Shown here: in pieces, positions 8,366 to 15,817 of the stretch | Position numbering within the stretch: position 1 is the stretch's first letter | How the letters are laid out: the number at the start of each line of letters is the position of its first letter | Source: a bacterium | GTDB lineage: Bacteria; Pseudomonadota; Gammaproteobacteria; Methylococcales; Methylomonadaceae | DNA length: 36,135 nt | Direction of reading: 5' to 3' | NCBI GenBank assembly: GCA_030591965.1 | Contig: JAUVAA010000011.1 | Coordinates: 1 to 36,135, forward strand | Translations under genes and position numbers: made by a program | Notes under the pieces: generated by a model | The model's database searches: none | What the model was told of the DNA's origin: nothing | Seen by the model: only the letters and a program-made list of their open reading frames with translations

Positions 8366-8797
8366 TTAAGGTTTGCTAATTTTAAAGCTACCCATAGACC
8401 AGCCTAGGTCATAGCCTGTTCCTTTTCCTGATAATGTTACAGTTCGTGCCCCTCTTGGTATCCAGCGCCCTTCTACTGACTTACCAAACCCTGCATGCCC
8501 ACCTAGCTCAAAGGCCCCACCATAAATATCATCAATACTTTGTACGCCACGAATTTTGCCTTTCCCATCAGTAATTTCTGAAGCACCAAACGTAAAACCT
8601 CCACCTTTTAAGCTCAAACTCACATTGGCTTTTTTGCCGCTAGGACAAGTCACAACACCTGAGCCTTTATAGGTTTTATAAAAAGCTGACCAGCCTTTCA
8701 TAGTATATTTTAAATCACACTCTTCCGCTTCTGCAGCGAAAGAAAAAGACATTAAGAAAAGTGAACTTGCTAGCAAGCCTAAAGCTGATTTTTTCAT
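8366..8797 (-). CDS. Small secreted protein of unknown function
   Basis: I do not recognise this 143-residue protein. It starts MKKSALGLLASSLFLMSFSF with the basic-then-hydrophobic pattern of a Sec signal peptide, probably cut after an AxA-type site near residue 23-25. The mature part of about 120 residues has two cysteines (near residues 27 and 50) that could form a periplasmic disulphide. It is glycine-rich, with alternating polar and hydrophobic strands (VSLSLKGGGFTFG, TVTLSGKGTGYDLGW), suggesting a small beta-rich domain. It sits inside the minus-strand biosynthetic operon, 88 bases after the DUF374 acyltransferase. A role in carrying or placing the lipid product is conceivable, like the LolA-type proteins of aryl polyene loci. 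No LolA similarity is visible. Confidence 0.7.
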   Translation of the reverse strand: MKKSALGLLASSLFLMSFSFAAEAEECDLKYTMKGWSAFYKTYKGSGVVTCPSGKKANVSLSLKGGGFTFGASEITDGKGKIRGVQSIDDIYGGAFELGGHAGFGKSVEGRWIPRGARTVTLSGKGTGYDLGWSMGSFKISKP

Positions 8798-8885
8798 TAT
8801 ATATTCCTTTTATATTCATCTAAAAATTACGATACAAAAACAAAGTATCCCTCAAAAAAGTCACATACGCACTGCAACTCCCACA

Positions 8886-9581
8886 TTACTCATAAATACT
8901 AAAACTCGATACCAATCTCTCAGCCTGCTCGCTCAAGCCATTAAGTTCATCTGTTAGCTGCTGCTGACACACAGAAATCTGCTCAGGAGAAACGCGTTTT
9001 GCTACTACAATCGGCTCGCCTACCACTATCTCCACCCTACTATAAGGCAAGGGCAAAAAGAAACTATCCCAGCTTTTCAAATGAATTTTTCGGCTACAGG
9101 CATTAGCTATCGGAATAAGCGGCGCCCCACTCAGTTGCGCCAGCGTTACCACACCGACCTTAGCTTCTCGGTCTGGACCTAAAGGGCCATCTACTGCTGT
9201 GCCTACACTGCATTTATCTTTGCTGATTGCCTGATAAATATCACGCATTGCAAGCGCCCCGGTACGATGTTCCGAACCACGAATAACGCCCACGCCCAAA
9301 TTAGTTAAAACTGCGTCGCCTATATCACCATCTTTAGAAGGGCTGACTAGAACACTGGTTTTAACGCCTTGGTCGCGTAGGCCGAGCAAAAAATCTATTG
9401 AAAATGTCATTTGCTGATGCCAATAACAAGGTAACATCGGTTGCTGATCGACTATAAACACCTGCAAGTTCTCTGTGCCGGTAATATTAATTGTGCAGGT
9501 CTTATGTAGCAATTTAATATAACCGGTCAAAATCGCAGGTGCGAGTTTTTGCTTAAGTACCCTATTTAGCCAATACTTCAA
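8886..9581 (-). CDS. DUF374/LPLAT-family lysophospholipid acyltransferase
   Basis: 231 residues, as expected for the DUF374 family. Motifs in order: YWHQQMTF (the catalytic histidine region), SPSKDGDIGDAVLTNLG, VIRGSEHRTGALAMRDI, and DGPLGPDREAKVG, the typical DGPxGP block. Start choice: the frame opens with TTG at 9581, and AAGGAA lies 7 bases upstream within the end of the preceding gene, so TTG is accepted. It follows the fatty acyl-AMP ligase gene by only 4 bases. It probably transfers an acyl chain to a lipid at the inner membrane. With the LpxL-type enzyme it gives the locus two different acyltransferases, which suggests a membrane-anchored ester product. Confidence 0.8.
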   Translation of the reverse strand: MKYWLNRVLKQKLAPAILTGYIKLLHKTCTINITGTENLQVFIVDQQPMLPCYWHQQMTFSIDFLLGLRDQGVKTSVLVSPSKDGDIGDAVLTNLGVGVIRGSEHRTGALAMRDIYQAISKDKCSVGTAVDGPLGPDREAKVGVVTLAQLSGAPLIPIANACSRKIHLKSWDSFFLPLPYSRVEIVVGEPIVVAKRVSPEQISVCQQQLTDELNGLSEQAERLVSSFSIYE

Positions 9582-9585
9582 AAGT

Positions 9586-11577
9586 CTATTCCTTGTTTTG
9601 AGAATTTTGCTCCAGAAATGCTGCTAACTGGGCAATACTTGGGTAATCAAACAAATCCGTTAAATCAACCTGATCAGGAAAAAGTTGATCTAAGCGCTCA
9701 TGAATTTGTGTCAAAGAAAGTGAACTAATACCAATTTCAAATAAATCATCTTCGGGCGCAATCGTACGCTCAGGAATCACTTCCTTACAAATCTGCATTA
9801 ATTGCTGCTCTATAGAACCTTCTGCACTCGTGTCACTTGCTGCGTCTGCGCTAGATAACTGCTTAATTTTTGCCAACGTATCAGCATATTCCCCCGCAAT
9901 ATAATGGTTGGAAAGAATAAAGCGCTGCACCTTACCACTAGTGGTTTTAGGGTAAGCTGAAACGGGAATCACTTCAGCCACTTCGATACCCGCATCTTTA
10001 GCCAGCACTCCACGTATAGCATTAGCAATCGGAATAAAATCACTAAGCTCACCCTTATAAGTAACAAAAATAGCTAAAGCCTCACCGTTATTGCCTGGAA
10101 CCGTACAAGCCGCTGCTTTTTGCTGACCGATTTTAGGCAAGGCCTCGCATAATTGCTCTAAATCATGAGCATGATAATTCTGTCCATTAACAATAATTAA
10201 GTCTTTAAAGCGACCCGTTAATACCAACTGTTTTTGATAGATAAAACCTATATCTCCTGTATCTAACCAGCCTTCTTGGTTAATGGTCTCAGCATTTAAT
10301 TGCGCATTATCATAATAACCTTTAGTCACATTCTCGCCACGAATCAAAACATGCCCTAAGGTTTGCTCAGGCAATGTTTGCCCAGTCTCATCAGCAACAA
10401 CCAACTCAGTTTCGGGCACTGCCATTCCTAGCAAAACCAACTCCAAACTATCGGCATCGTCCACAGTCACTAAAGCAATTTTATCTCCTAATTGTAGCTG
10501 TTGACGGCCAACAAAAACAGATTGCACTGTTGCCGTAGGCTCAGTAAATGCAGCCGCTAAAGAAGCTTCAGCCAAACCATAAACAGGAAAAATAACGGTA
10601 TCGCGAAAACCAAAAGGCTTTAAAGTTTGGTTGAACTCTGCACATAAAGTCGCGGATATTTGCTCCGCACCATTAAAAATCAAGCGTAATGACGACAAAT
10701 CCAAATGCGCCTGCTTTTCTGCTTTAAAATATTTTAATATGTGTTGATAACCAAAATTAGGCGACGCGGAAACTGTTGCCCGTTTCTCACTGATTTTATC
10801 CAGCCATAAATTAGGTCGGCGCACAAACAGCTCGGGTGACATCAAATAAACATCGGTATTCAATACTAAAGGTGATAAATGAAAACCAATAATACCCATA
10901 TCATGCGTTAATGGCATCCAGCTTAAGCTGACATCATCCTGAGTAGCTGCACTACCGATTAAAATGGAACGGATATTAGTCATTAAATTATGATGGCTTA
11001 ACACCACACCTTTTGGCTCGCCCGTTGAGCCTGATGAGAACTGAATAAAAGCCGTGTCTTGCGGGAGAATATCAGCTGGTGCAGCTTGATTTTGATCCAC
11101 TTGAATTTGCTCAGAAATCAACGTTTGCTTTTCTAGCAAAGGCTTCATTCCAGCTAACTGATGCTCATCAGCATACTGCAATAAGTGCTGCAATGAACTC
11201 TCTGAAGCCCAAATAAACGGCTTATGTAATTTCTGCGTTACCGATAAAACACGTTTATACGCGGCATTCTGGCTAACGGCACTCAAAGGTACGGCAATAA
11301 TTCCGCCCAATAAAGCCGCCCAGAAGACATCGACAAACTGCTCATTATTATCCGCCAGCAAGATCAATTCATCCCCTTGCTGCATGCCTGATTGTTGTAA
11401 TTGATATAACAAACATAAAGCGCGCTGGTACAACTGTGCATAACTAACCGTCACTTCATCATTTTTACCTTTTATATAGGTAATGCTTTTATCACCCTTA
11501 GCAGCGTGCTGTAAGGCTTCGGTTAGCGTGAGTGGAGAAAATGTTTCGCTCATGTCGTGTTTATCTGTAAGTTGCAT
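9586..11577 (-). CDS. Fatty acyl-AMP ligase with C-terminal acyl carrier domain
   Basis: 663 residues. Residues 1 to about 570 are an adenylating enzyme: SSGSTGEPKG P-loop (181-190), WMPLTHDMGIIG (220-231, typical of FadD32-like fatty acyl-AMP ligases), YGLAEA and K549 in YPKTTSGKVQR. After a linker rich in Ala, Ser and Asp comes a carrier domain (about 585-660). Its phosphopantetheine serine is probably S619 in IGISSLSL; the usual Asp before that Ser is Ser here. The enzyme would activate a free acid as acyl-AMP and load it on its own carrier arm. The gene overlaps the P450 gene by 17 bases. A second ATG at 11553 is an equally possible start, since neither has a clear ribosome binding site. 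Confidence 0.88.
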   Translation of the reverse strand: MQLTDKHDMSETFSPLTLTEALQHAAKGDKSITYIKGKNDEVTVSYAQLYQRALCLLYQLQQSGMQQGDELILLADNNEQFVDVFWAALLGGIIAVPLSAVSQNAAYKRVLSVTQKLHKPFIWASESSLQHLLQYADEHQLAGMKPLLEKQTLISEQIQVDQNQAAPADILPQDTAFIQFSSGSTGEPKGVVLSHHNLMTNIRSILIGSAATQDDVSLSWMPLTHDMGIIGFHLSPLVLNTDVYLMSPELFVRRPNLWLDKISEKRATVSASPNFGYQHILKYFKAEKQAHLDLSSLRLIFNGAEQISATLCAEFNQTLKPFGFRDTVIFPVYGLAEASLAAAFTEPTATVQSVFVGRQQLQLGDKIALVTVDDADSLELVLLGMAVPETELVVADETGQTLPEQTLGHVLIRGENVTKGYYDNAQLNAETINQEGWLDTGDIGFIYQKQLVLTGRFKDLIIVNGQNYHAHDLEQLCEALPKIGQQKAAACTVPGNNGEALAIFVTYKGELSDFIPIANAIRGVLAKDAGIEVAEVIPVSAYPKTTSGKVQRFILSNHYIAGEYADTLAKIKQLSSADAASDTSAEGSIEQQLMQICKEVIPERTIAPEDDLFEIGISSLSLTQIHERLDQLFPDQVDLTDLFDYPSIAQLAAFLEQNSQNKE

Positions 11578-12871
11578 GTAAAAAAATGTCTTGTTTCGGT
11601 CTTAAATTGACCAAGGGCTCTAATTCAACCCTCTGCCCTGGAACCAGTTCAAAATGTATTTTTTGAATAATACGGCTGATATGCACCGCCATTTCTTGAA
11701 TAGCCATACTATCGCCTATACAACGTCTAGGGCCAATGGCAAAAGGCAAATACGCGCCGATATGATGGTTGGCTTTATTTTCTGGGCTAAAACGTTGCGG
11801 ATCAAAAACTTCAGGGTCAGCCCAAACAGCTGTATTTCGATGCATTAAATAAGGCGGAATCAAAATATCCGTTCCCGCCGGAATATCAATGCCATTATAG
11901 TGATCATCAGCCAAAGCTTGACGAGTCAGTACCCAAACGGGCGGATATAAACGCATAGACTCATCTAATACTTGCTCGGTAAATTTTAGTTGCCCAATAT
12001 CGACCATACTTGGCTCAGATGTCAGCGGCATATGCTGCTGACTTTCTGCTAAAACTTGCTGCTCAATATCGGCATGTTGCGCAAGCAAATACCAAGTCCA
12101 ATTTAGAACACTCGCGGTGGTTTCATGCCCCGCAATAATCATAGTTAGAATTTCATCAATTTGTAGTTTCTCTGGCATGGCATCACCGCTACGTTTCTCC
12201 GTTGCGTTCATAACCATGGTTAACAAATCAAAGGGCTGGCGATTTTCTGCGCGGCGGCGTTGCATCATATCGCTAACCAGATGCGTCAACTGACGAAAAC
12301 GCCGTGCAAATAATAAATCTCGCGCGGAATCATCCGTCACCATAAGAAACGGATTTTCTCCGGTTTCAGCAATAATTCGATCTAAATCTTCACTAAACAA
12401 GGCATGTAAAATAAAATCTAGTGCAGTCTGACTCATAGACTCAGTCAAATTTATCGGCTTTCCCGCCTTAATATCATCATCCCAGCTAGCTATTAACTTA
12501 TCGGCACAATGCGTCATTAAGGGCAATTGCTGCGTCAGTAACTTATTACTAAAGAGCGGCTGCATCATTTTACGTTGCCGCTTCCACAGATCACCTTCAC
12601 TAACAATAATACCGCGCCCCAATAAGACATTAATTTGCTTAATGCCAACGCCTTTTTTGTAATTTTTATAATTTGTGACCAAAATATGCTTGGCCATATC
12701 TGGATCACAAATGTTATAAACCCAACTATTCTGATCAGGAAATTTAGCTTTAAAAACATTCCCTTGGGTCGCCACCAAATCCGTGAGCTGTGGCAGAACC
12801 TGCTCAAGTTGATGGTAATCAATAATAATACCTTCTCCAGGAGGCAGGCTTAATGGTTTTGAATCAGGCAT
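11561..12871 (-). CDS. Soluble cytochrome P450
   Basis: 436 residues without an N-terminal membrane anchor. The I-helix oxygen-binding motif is AGHETTAS (247-254), the K-helix ExxR is ESMR (304-307), and the heme-binding loop FAIGPRRCIG places the cysteine ligand at C384. WKRQRKMMQPLF near residue 97 matches the C-helix WxxxR. First gene of the minus-strand operon and overlapping the fatty acyl-AMP ligase-carrier gene, so its substrate may be the carrier-bound acyl chain, as in other P450s that work on tethered substrates. That pairing is inference. No dedicated ferredoxin or reductase lies beside it; fdxA in this window is far away and of a different type. Confidence 0.92.
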   Translation of the reverse strand: MPDSKPLSLPPGEGIIIDYHQLEQVLPQLTDLVATQGNVFKAKFPDQNSWVYNICDPDMAKHILVTNYKNYKKGVGIKQINVLLGRGIIVSEGDLWKRQRKMMQPLFSNKLLTQQLPLMTHCADKLIASWDDDIKAGKPINLTESMSQTALDFILHALFSEDLDRIIAETGENPFLMVTDDSARDLLFARRFRQLTHLVSDMMQRRRAENRQPFDLLTMVMNATEKRSGDAMPEKLQIDEILTMIIAGHETTASVLNWTWYLLAQHADIEQQVLAESQQHMPLTSEPSMVDIGQLKFTEQVLDESMRLYPPVWVLTRQALADDHYNGIDIPAGTDILIPPYLMHRNTAVWADPEVFDPQRFSPENKANHHIGAYLPFAIGPRRCIGDSMAIQEMAVHISRIIQKIHFELVPGQRVELEPLVNLRPKQDIFLHATYR

Positions 12872-12916
12872 CTAAGTTCACTCTGTTAATTTGCGGCTAT
12901 CAACTTAATTAAAAAA

Positions 12917-12970
12917 GTAGGGCGGACTTTAGTCCATCATTGCTAAAAAGCGGACTAAAGTCCGCCCTAC
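12917..12970 (-). repeat. Perfect 19-bp-arm palindrome, terminator-like on the minus strand
   Basis: GTAGGGCGGACTTTAGTCC (12917-12935) and its exact reverse complement (12952-12970) flank a 16-base centre. It is the most complete copy of a repeat also found at 8323-8358 and 6761-6784. On the minus strand the hairpin is followed directly by six T residues, so it has the form of an intrinsic terminator about 45 bases before the P450 start codon. On the plus strand no T-run follows. Confidence 0.85.
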
Positions 12971-13005
12971 TATATTATTACTGTTTAGTGTTAAGTGCAC
13001 AGCCC

Positions 13006-13066
13006 GTAATTCTATTAGAAAATTAGGCAAATTTTAACACAGTACAGCAAGCCTCAATAGAATTAC
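13006..13066 (+). promoter_or_regulatory. Candidate promoter of the DUF302 gene with an overlapping inverted repeat
   Basis: TTAACA (13034-13039) and TAGAAT (13058-13063) are 18 bases apart, each one mismatch from the sigma-70 consensus. They would start a transcript about 40 bases before the ATG at 13111. An exact 11-base inverted repeat, GTAATTCTATT (13006-13016) and AATAGAATTAC (13056-13066), overlaps the -10 box. Operator or DNA-hairpin function is inference. Confidence 0.4.
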
Positions 13067-13110
13067 ATCCACTACTTTTGTTTGCCGATTGACAACTGTT
13101 AAAATGGCTT

Positions 13111-13581
13111 ATGAAATTATTAATACCCCAAGCACAGATCTTTCTTCTGCTTGCCAGCCTGCTAATCCTTAGCAGTTGCGCACAGATACCAACAGGAGAA
13201 TTTGTACCTTCCTATCAAGCAGAAACAGGCAAGCCTTATGCTGACGTACTAGCTGAACTAGAAATTGCTATTTCCGAACATAATTTCAGAATTACCGGAC
13301 ACAGTCGCGTGGGTAAAGTAATTCGTGATCGCGGTACAAAAGATTTCCCTGAATACGATACCTTACAGTTTTGCAATCTCACCCATGCAAAAACATTATT
13401 ACTTATGTCGCCTCACGCGGTACGCTACATGCCATGTAATATAGTGACTTATCAATTTCAAGGTAAAACTATAGTTCGCACGCATTTAATGCCGACTAAT
13501 ACTGACAACCCTGATCTAAACCGCTTTTCGACTAAAATGAATATCATGTTGAAAGCGATTGTTGATTTTGCCGTAGAATAA
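13111..13581 (+). CDS. DUF302-domain lipoprotein
   Basis: 156 residues. A lipoprotein signal peptide ends in the lipobox LSSC, so the mature protein would begin with a lipidated cysteine near residue 23. The rest matches the DUF302 pattern: a repeated-turn N-terminal part, then LQFCNLTHAKTLLLMSPHA and a PCNIVTYQFQGKTIV strand pair. The molecular role of DUF302 proteins is not settled. The gene stands alone, with a candidate promoter just upstream and a repeat-containing gap before lgt. Its closeness to lgt, which lipidates such proteins, may be coincidence. Confidence 0.75.
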   Translation: MKLLIPQAQIFLLLASLLILSSCAQIPTGEFVPSYQAETGKPYADVLAELEIAISEHNFRITGHSRVGKVIRDRGTKDFPEYDTLQFCNLTHAKTLLLMSPHAVRYMPCNIVTYQFQGKTIVRTHLMPTNTDNPDLNRFSTKMNIMLKAIVDFAVE

Positions 13582-13598
13582 AATAAAGACAAGATTTT

Positions 13599-13628
13599 AA
13601 CCACAGAGAGCACAGAGGGCGCAGAGAA
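13599..13628 (+). repeat. Short CACAGAG-type tandem motif
   Basis: AACCACAGAGAGCACAGAGG followed by GCGCAGAGAA holds three spaced copies of a CACAGAG-like word. Similar sequences (ACCACAGAG...CACAGAG) occur as dispersed intergenic repeats in many bacterial genomes. It lies between the DUF302 gene and lgt; no function can be read from it. Confidence 0.45.
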
Positions 13629-13694
13629 AAATACTTCCCGCCGTTTTTTCTTTTGCACTTAAATGCAAGTTAACCCAACCTTCGACATACCAAA

Positions 13695-14471
13695 ATGAAC
13701 CACTTTATCTGGGATTTTGATCCTGTTTTAGCTAGCTTTCAGTCTATCCGTATTCATTGGTACGGCCTGATGTTTGCCTTAGCGCTACTTAGTAACTATT
13801 TACTAATGCACTGGATTTACTGGCGTGAACTCGGTAGCACCGAAGATGTCGACCGCCTGCTTTGGTATTGCATCGGCGGCACAGTGCTTGGCGCTAGGTT
13901 AGGCCATGTTATTTTTTACAATCCAGCTTATTATTTAGACAATCCAGGCAAAATTTTTGCCATTTGGGAGGGAGGGCTCGCTAGTCATGGCGGAGTGCTC
14001 GGCGTTTTAGTTGCCCTGTATATTTACCAACGCAAGGCCAGCTTTAATTACTTGTGGATTTTAGATAGAGCGGCCATTGCTGCTTCTTTTAGCGGCAGTT
14101 TGATTCGTGTTGGTAATTTTCTAAATTCAGAAATTGCAGGCACGGCAAGCGACATGCCTTGGGCCGTTATTTTCACGCGTATTGACGAAATCCCAAGACA
14201 CCCAGTACAACTCTATGAAGCGATTAGTTATGCCGGCATTTCTTTTTTTCTTTTCTATTGTTATAAGCGCAGCAAATCATTTGATTTGAATGGCCGCTTA
14301 TTTGCTTGGTTCCTGATTCTTATCTTTAGCGCGCGCTTTATTCTGGAGTTTTTTAAAATCAACCTTAACAGCGACAGCAATAATTTTTGGCTAGACACAG
14401 GGCAACTACTGAGCATCCCTTTTGTCTTAATCGGCTGCTATTTTCTCTACCGGTCACGCAAAAGTTTATGA
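13695..14471 (+). CDS. lgt: Prolipoprotein diacylglyceryl transferase
   Basis: Inner-membrane enzyme that transfers diacylglycerol from phosphatidylglycerol to the lipobox cysteine of prolipoproteins. 258 residues with about seven hydrophobic segments. Family motifs in order: SIRIHWYGLMF, GARLGHVIFYNP, GGLASHGGVLG, the Lgt signature RVGNFLNSEIAG (its Arg and Asn are key residues) and RHPVQLYEA. Lgt is often paired with thyA in gammaproteobacteria; here it overlaps tsaC as ATGA instead. Confidence 0.96.
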   Translation: MNHFIWDFDPVLASFQSIRIHWYGLMFALALLSNYLLMHWIYWRELGSTEDVDRLLWYCIGGTVLGARLGHVIFYNPAYYLDNPGKIFAIWEGGLASHGGVLGVLVALYIYQRKASFNYLWILDRAAIAASFSGSLIRVGNFLNSEIAGTASDMPWAVIFTRIDEIPRHPVQLYEAISYAGISFFLFYCYKRSKSFDLNGRLFAWFLILIFSARFILEFFKINLNSDSNNFWLDTGQLLSIPFVLIGCYFLYRSRKSL

Positions 14472-15031
14472 GCCAATATCCAAACTTCAAAATTCGCATG
14501 GCGATTCATGCCTTAAAACAAGGGGGAATTATCGCCTACCCCACCGAAGCCGTTTATGGCTTAGGCTGCGACCCATTAAATGAAAATGCAGTAATGCATT
14601 TGCTGAATATTAAGCAACGCCCAATTCACAAAGGGCTAATTTTAGTTGCCTCTGACTTTGCGCAATTACTGCCTTTTCTTAAACCGACAGCCAGCATGCT
14701 TAATCAAATCATGCCTAGCTGGCCTGGCCCTGTCACTTGGGTTGTTCCTGCGCAGGCTTCGGTACCGAAATATTTAAAAGGTGAGCATGACTCCTTGGCG
14801 GTGCGTGTCAGCGCTCACCCATTAGTACAACAATTGTGCTCCACTTATGGCGGTGCGATTGTTTCCACTAGCGCAAATATTAGCAAGCAAGCTCCCGCTC
14901 GCTCAGCGTTAGCCGTGCGCCAACACTTAAATGCCGAAAGTATATTCATACTCCCTGGCGCAACGCCTAAACACGCGCAACCCACTGCTATTTATAATGC
15001 ATTAGATGGAGGTTGCCTACGCGCCTCTTAG
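14468..15031 (+). CDS. tsaC: Threonylcarbamoyl-AMP synthase (Sua5/YrdC family)
   Basis: Makes threonylcarbamoyl-AMP from threonine, bicarbonate and ATP for the universal t6A37 modification of ANN-decoding tRNAs. 187 residues from the ATG at 14468, close to the usual short TsaC length. The frame also opens at 14387, but that would run far into lgt. Motifs: GGIIAYPTEAVYGLGCDP, then KQRPIHKGLIL with the conserved K/R residues, SWPGPVTWV, and the ISTSAN-like block VSTSANIS. It lacks the C-terminal Sua5 domain, as expected for TsaC. Its start overlaps the lgt stop as ATGA. Confidence 0.93.
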   Translation: MSQYPNFKIRMAIHALKQGGIIAYPTEAVYGLGCDPLNENAVMHLLNIKQRPIHKGLILVASDFAQLLPFLKPTASMLNQIMPSWPGPVTWVVPAQASVPKYLKGEHDSLAVRVSAHPLVQQLCSTYGGAIVSTSANISKQAPARSALAVRQHLNAESIFILPGATPKHAQPTAIYNALDGGCLRAS

Positions 15032-15242
15032 ATGCCCCCTTCCATTTTAAATATTCACTAATGTTACGCATGCCCTATAAATCATTAGTATCACAAGCGC
15101 TTATGCATTTCCCAACAAGAGCGGTTGAAATAATAAAGAATATGTTGTGAGAGTAGCTTTATGCCCCTTAAACTTAGTGTCAACACCTAGCTTGACACCA
15201 AGTTAGCTGTGATGAATATTTTAAATATGCATTGAACACAGG

Positions 15243-15287
15243 TATAATAAACCGTTTTTTGCTAACGCAATAAGCGACTTTTTCGCT
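15243..15287 (+). promoter_or_regulatory. Possible -10 box and small hairpin upstream of purE
   Basis: A perfect TATAAT is at 15243-15248, but the -35 position holds only a poor TTTAAA. A short stem, AGCGA and TCGCT (15273-15287), lies in what would be the leader. A TTGACA at 15192-15197 has no good -10 partner. No PurR-like box was recognised. A start near 15255 would give a leader of about 68 bases. Confidence 0.3.
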
Positions 15288-15322
15288 ATGCCGTCAGCGT
15301 GTTATCTTTGCAGGAGCAGTTA

Positions 15323-15817
15323 ATGACCGCATTAGTGGGTATTATCATGGGTTCAACCTCAGACTGGGAAACGATGAGTTTCGCAGCTGAAAAACTAGAA
15401 CTACTCGGCATCCCTTTTGAAGTTGAGGTAGTTTCCGCTCATCGTACGCCAGATAAACTTTTTTCTTATGCTGAAAGTGCCGAAGGCAAGGGTTTAGAGG
15501 TCATTATTGCCGGTGCAGGTGGCGCAGCCCATTTACCAGGTATGGTAGCCGCAAAAACCATCATTCCTATATTAGGCGTTCCAGTGCAATCAAAAGCATT
15601 GAATGGTATGGACTCTTTATTATCTATCGCACAAATGCCGGCAGGGATCCCAGTAGGCACCTTAGCGATTGGCAAAGCAGGTGCAGCCAATGCAGCACTA
15701 TTAGCAGCTGCGATTATCGCTAATAAACATAATGAATATAAAGCCCCGTTAAATGCTTTCCGCGCGGCACAAACAGAGGCTGTTTTAGCTAAATCAGACC
15801 CTCGGGAGTTCGTTTAA
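15323..15817 (+). CDS. purE: N5-carboxyaminoimidazole ribonucleotide mutase
   Basis: Class I PurE, which converts N5-CAIR to CAIR in purine synthesis. 164 residues. The phosphate-binding GSTSDWETM is near the N-terminus, followed by [11 protein letters not shown], with the catalytic histidine region, then [11 protein letters not shown] and [15 protein letters not shown]. The ATG at 15323 is chosen because AGGAG stands 7 bases upstream; an earlier start at 15299 would bury this site. Paired with purK, as expected for bacteria that use the two-step route. The stop overlaps purK by one base. Confidence 0.96.
   Translation: MTALVGIIMGSTSDWETMSFAAEKLELLGIPFEVEVVSAHRTPDKLFSYAESAEGKGLEVIIAGAGGAAHLPGMVAAKTIIPILGVPVQSKALNGMDSLLSIAQMPAGIPVGTLAIGKAGAANAALLAAAIIANKHNEYKAPLNAFRAAQTEAVLAKSDPREFV

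Noticed and set aside
13089-13094. TTGACA box before the DUF302 gene
   Set aside because: Only 16 bases separate it from the ATG, so its -10 box would be inside the gene. The pair at 13034/13058 fits better.
13458-13658. 66-codon minus-strand frame over the DUF302-lgt gap
   Set aside because: Overlaps the DUF302 gene and the CACAGAG repeat; lysine/arginine-rich start reads like translated repeat.
15192-15197. TTGACA upstream of purE
   Set aside because: At 17-18 bases spacing only AATATT/ATATTT is found, a poor -10; TATAAT at 15243 is too far away.
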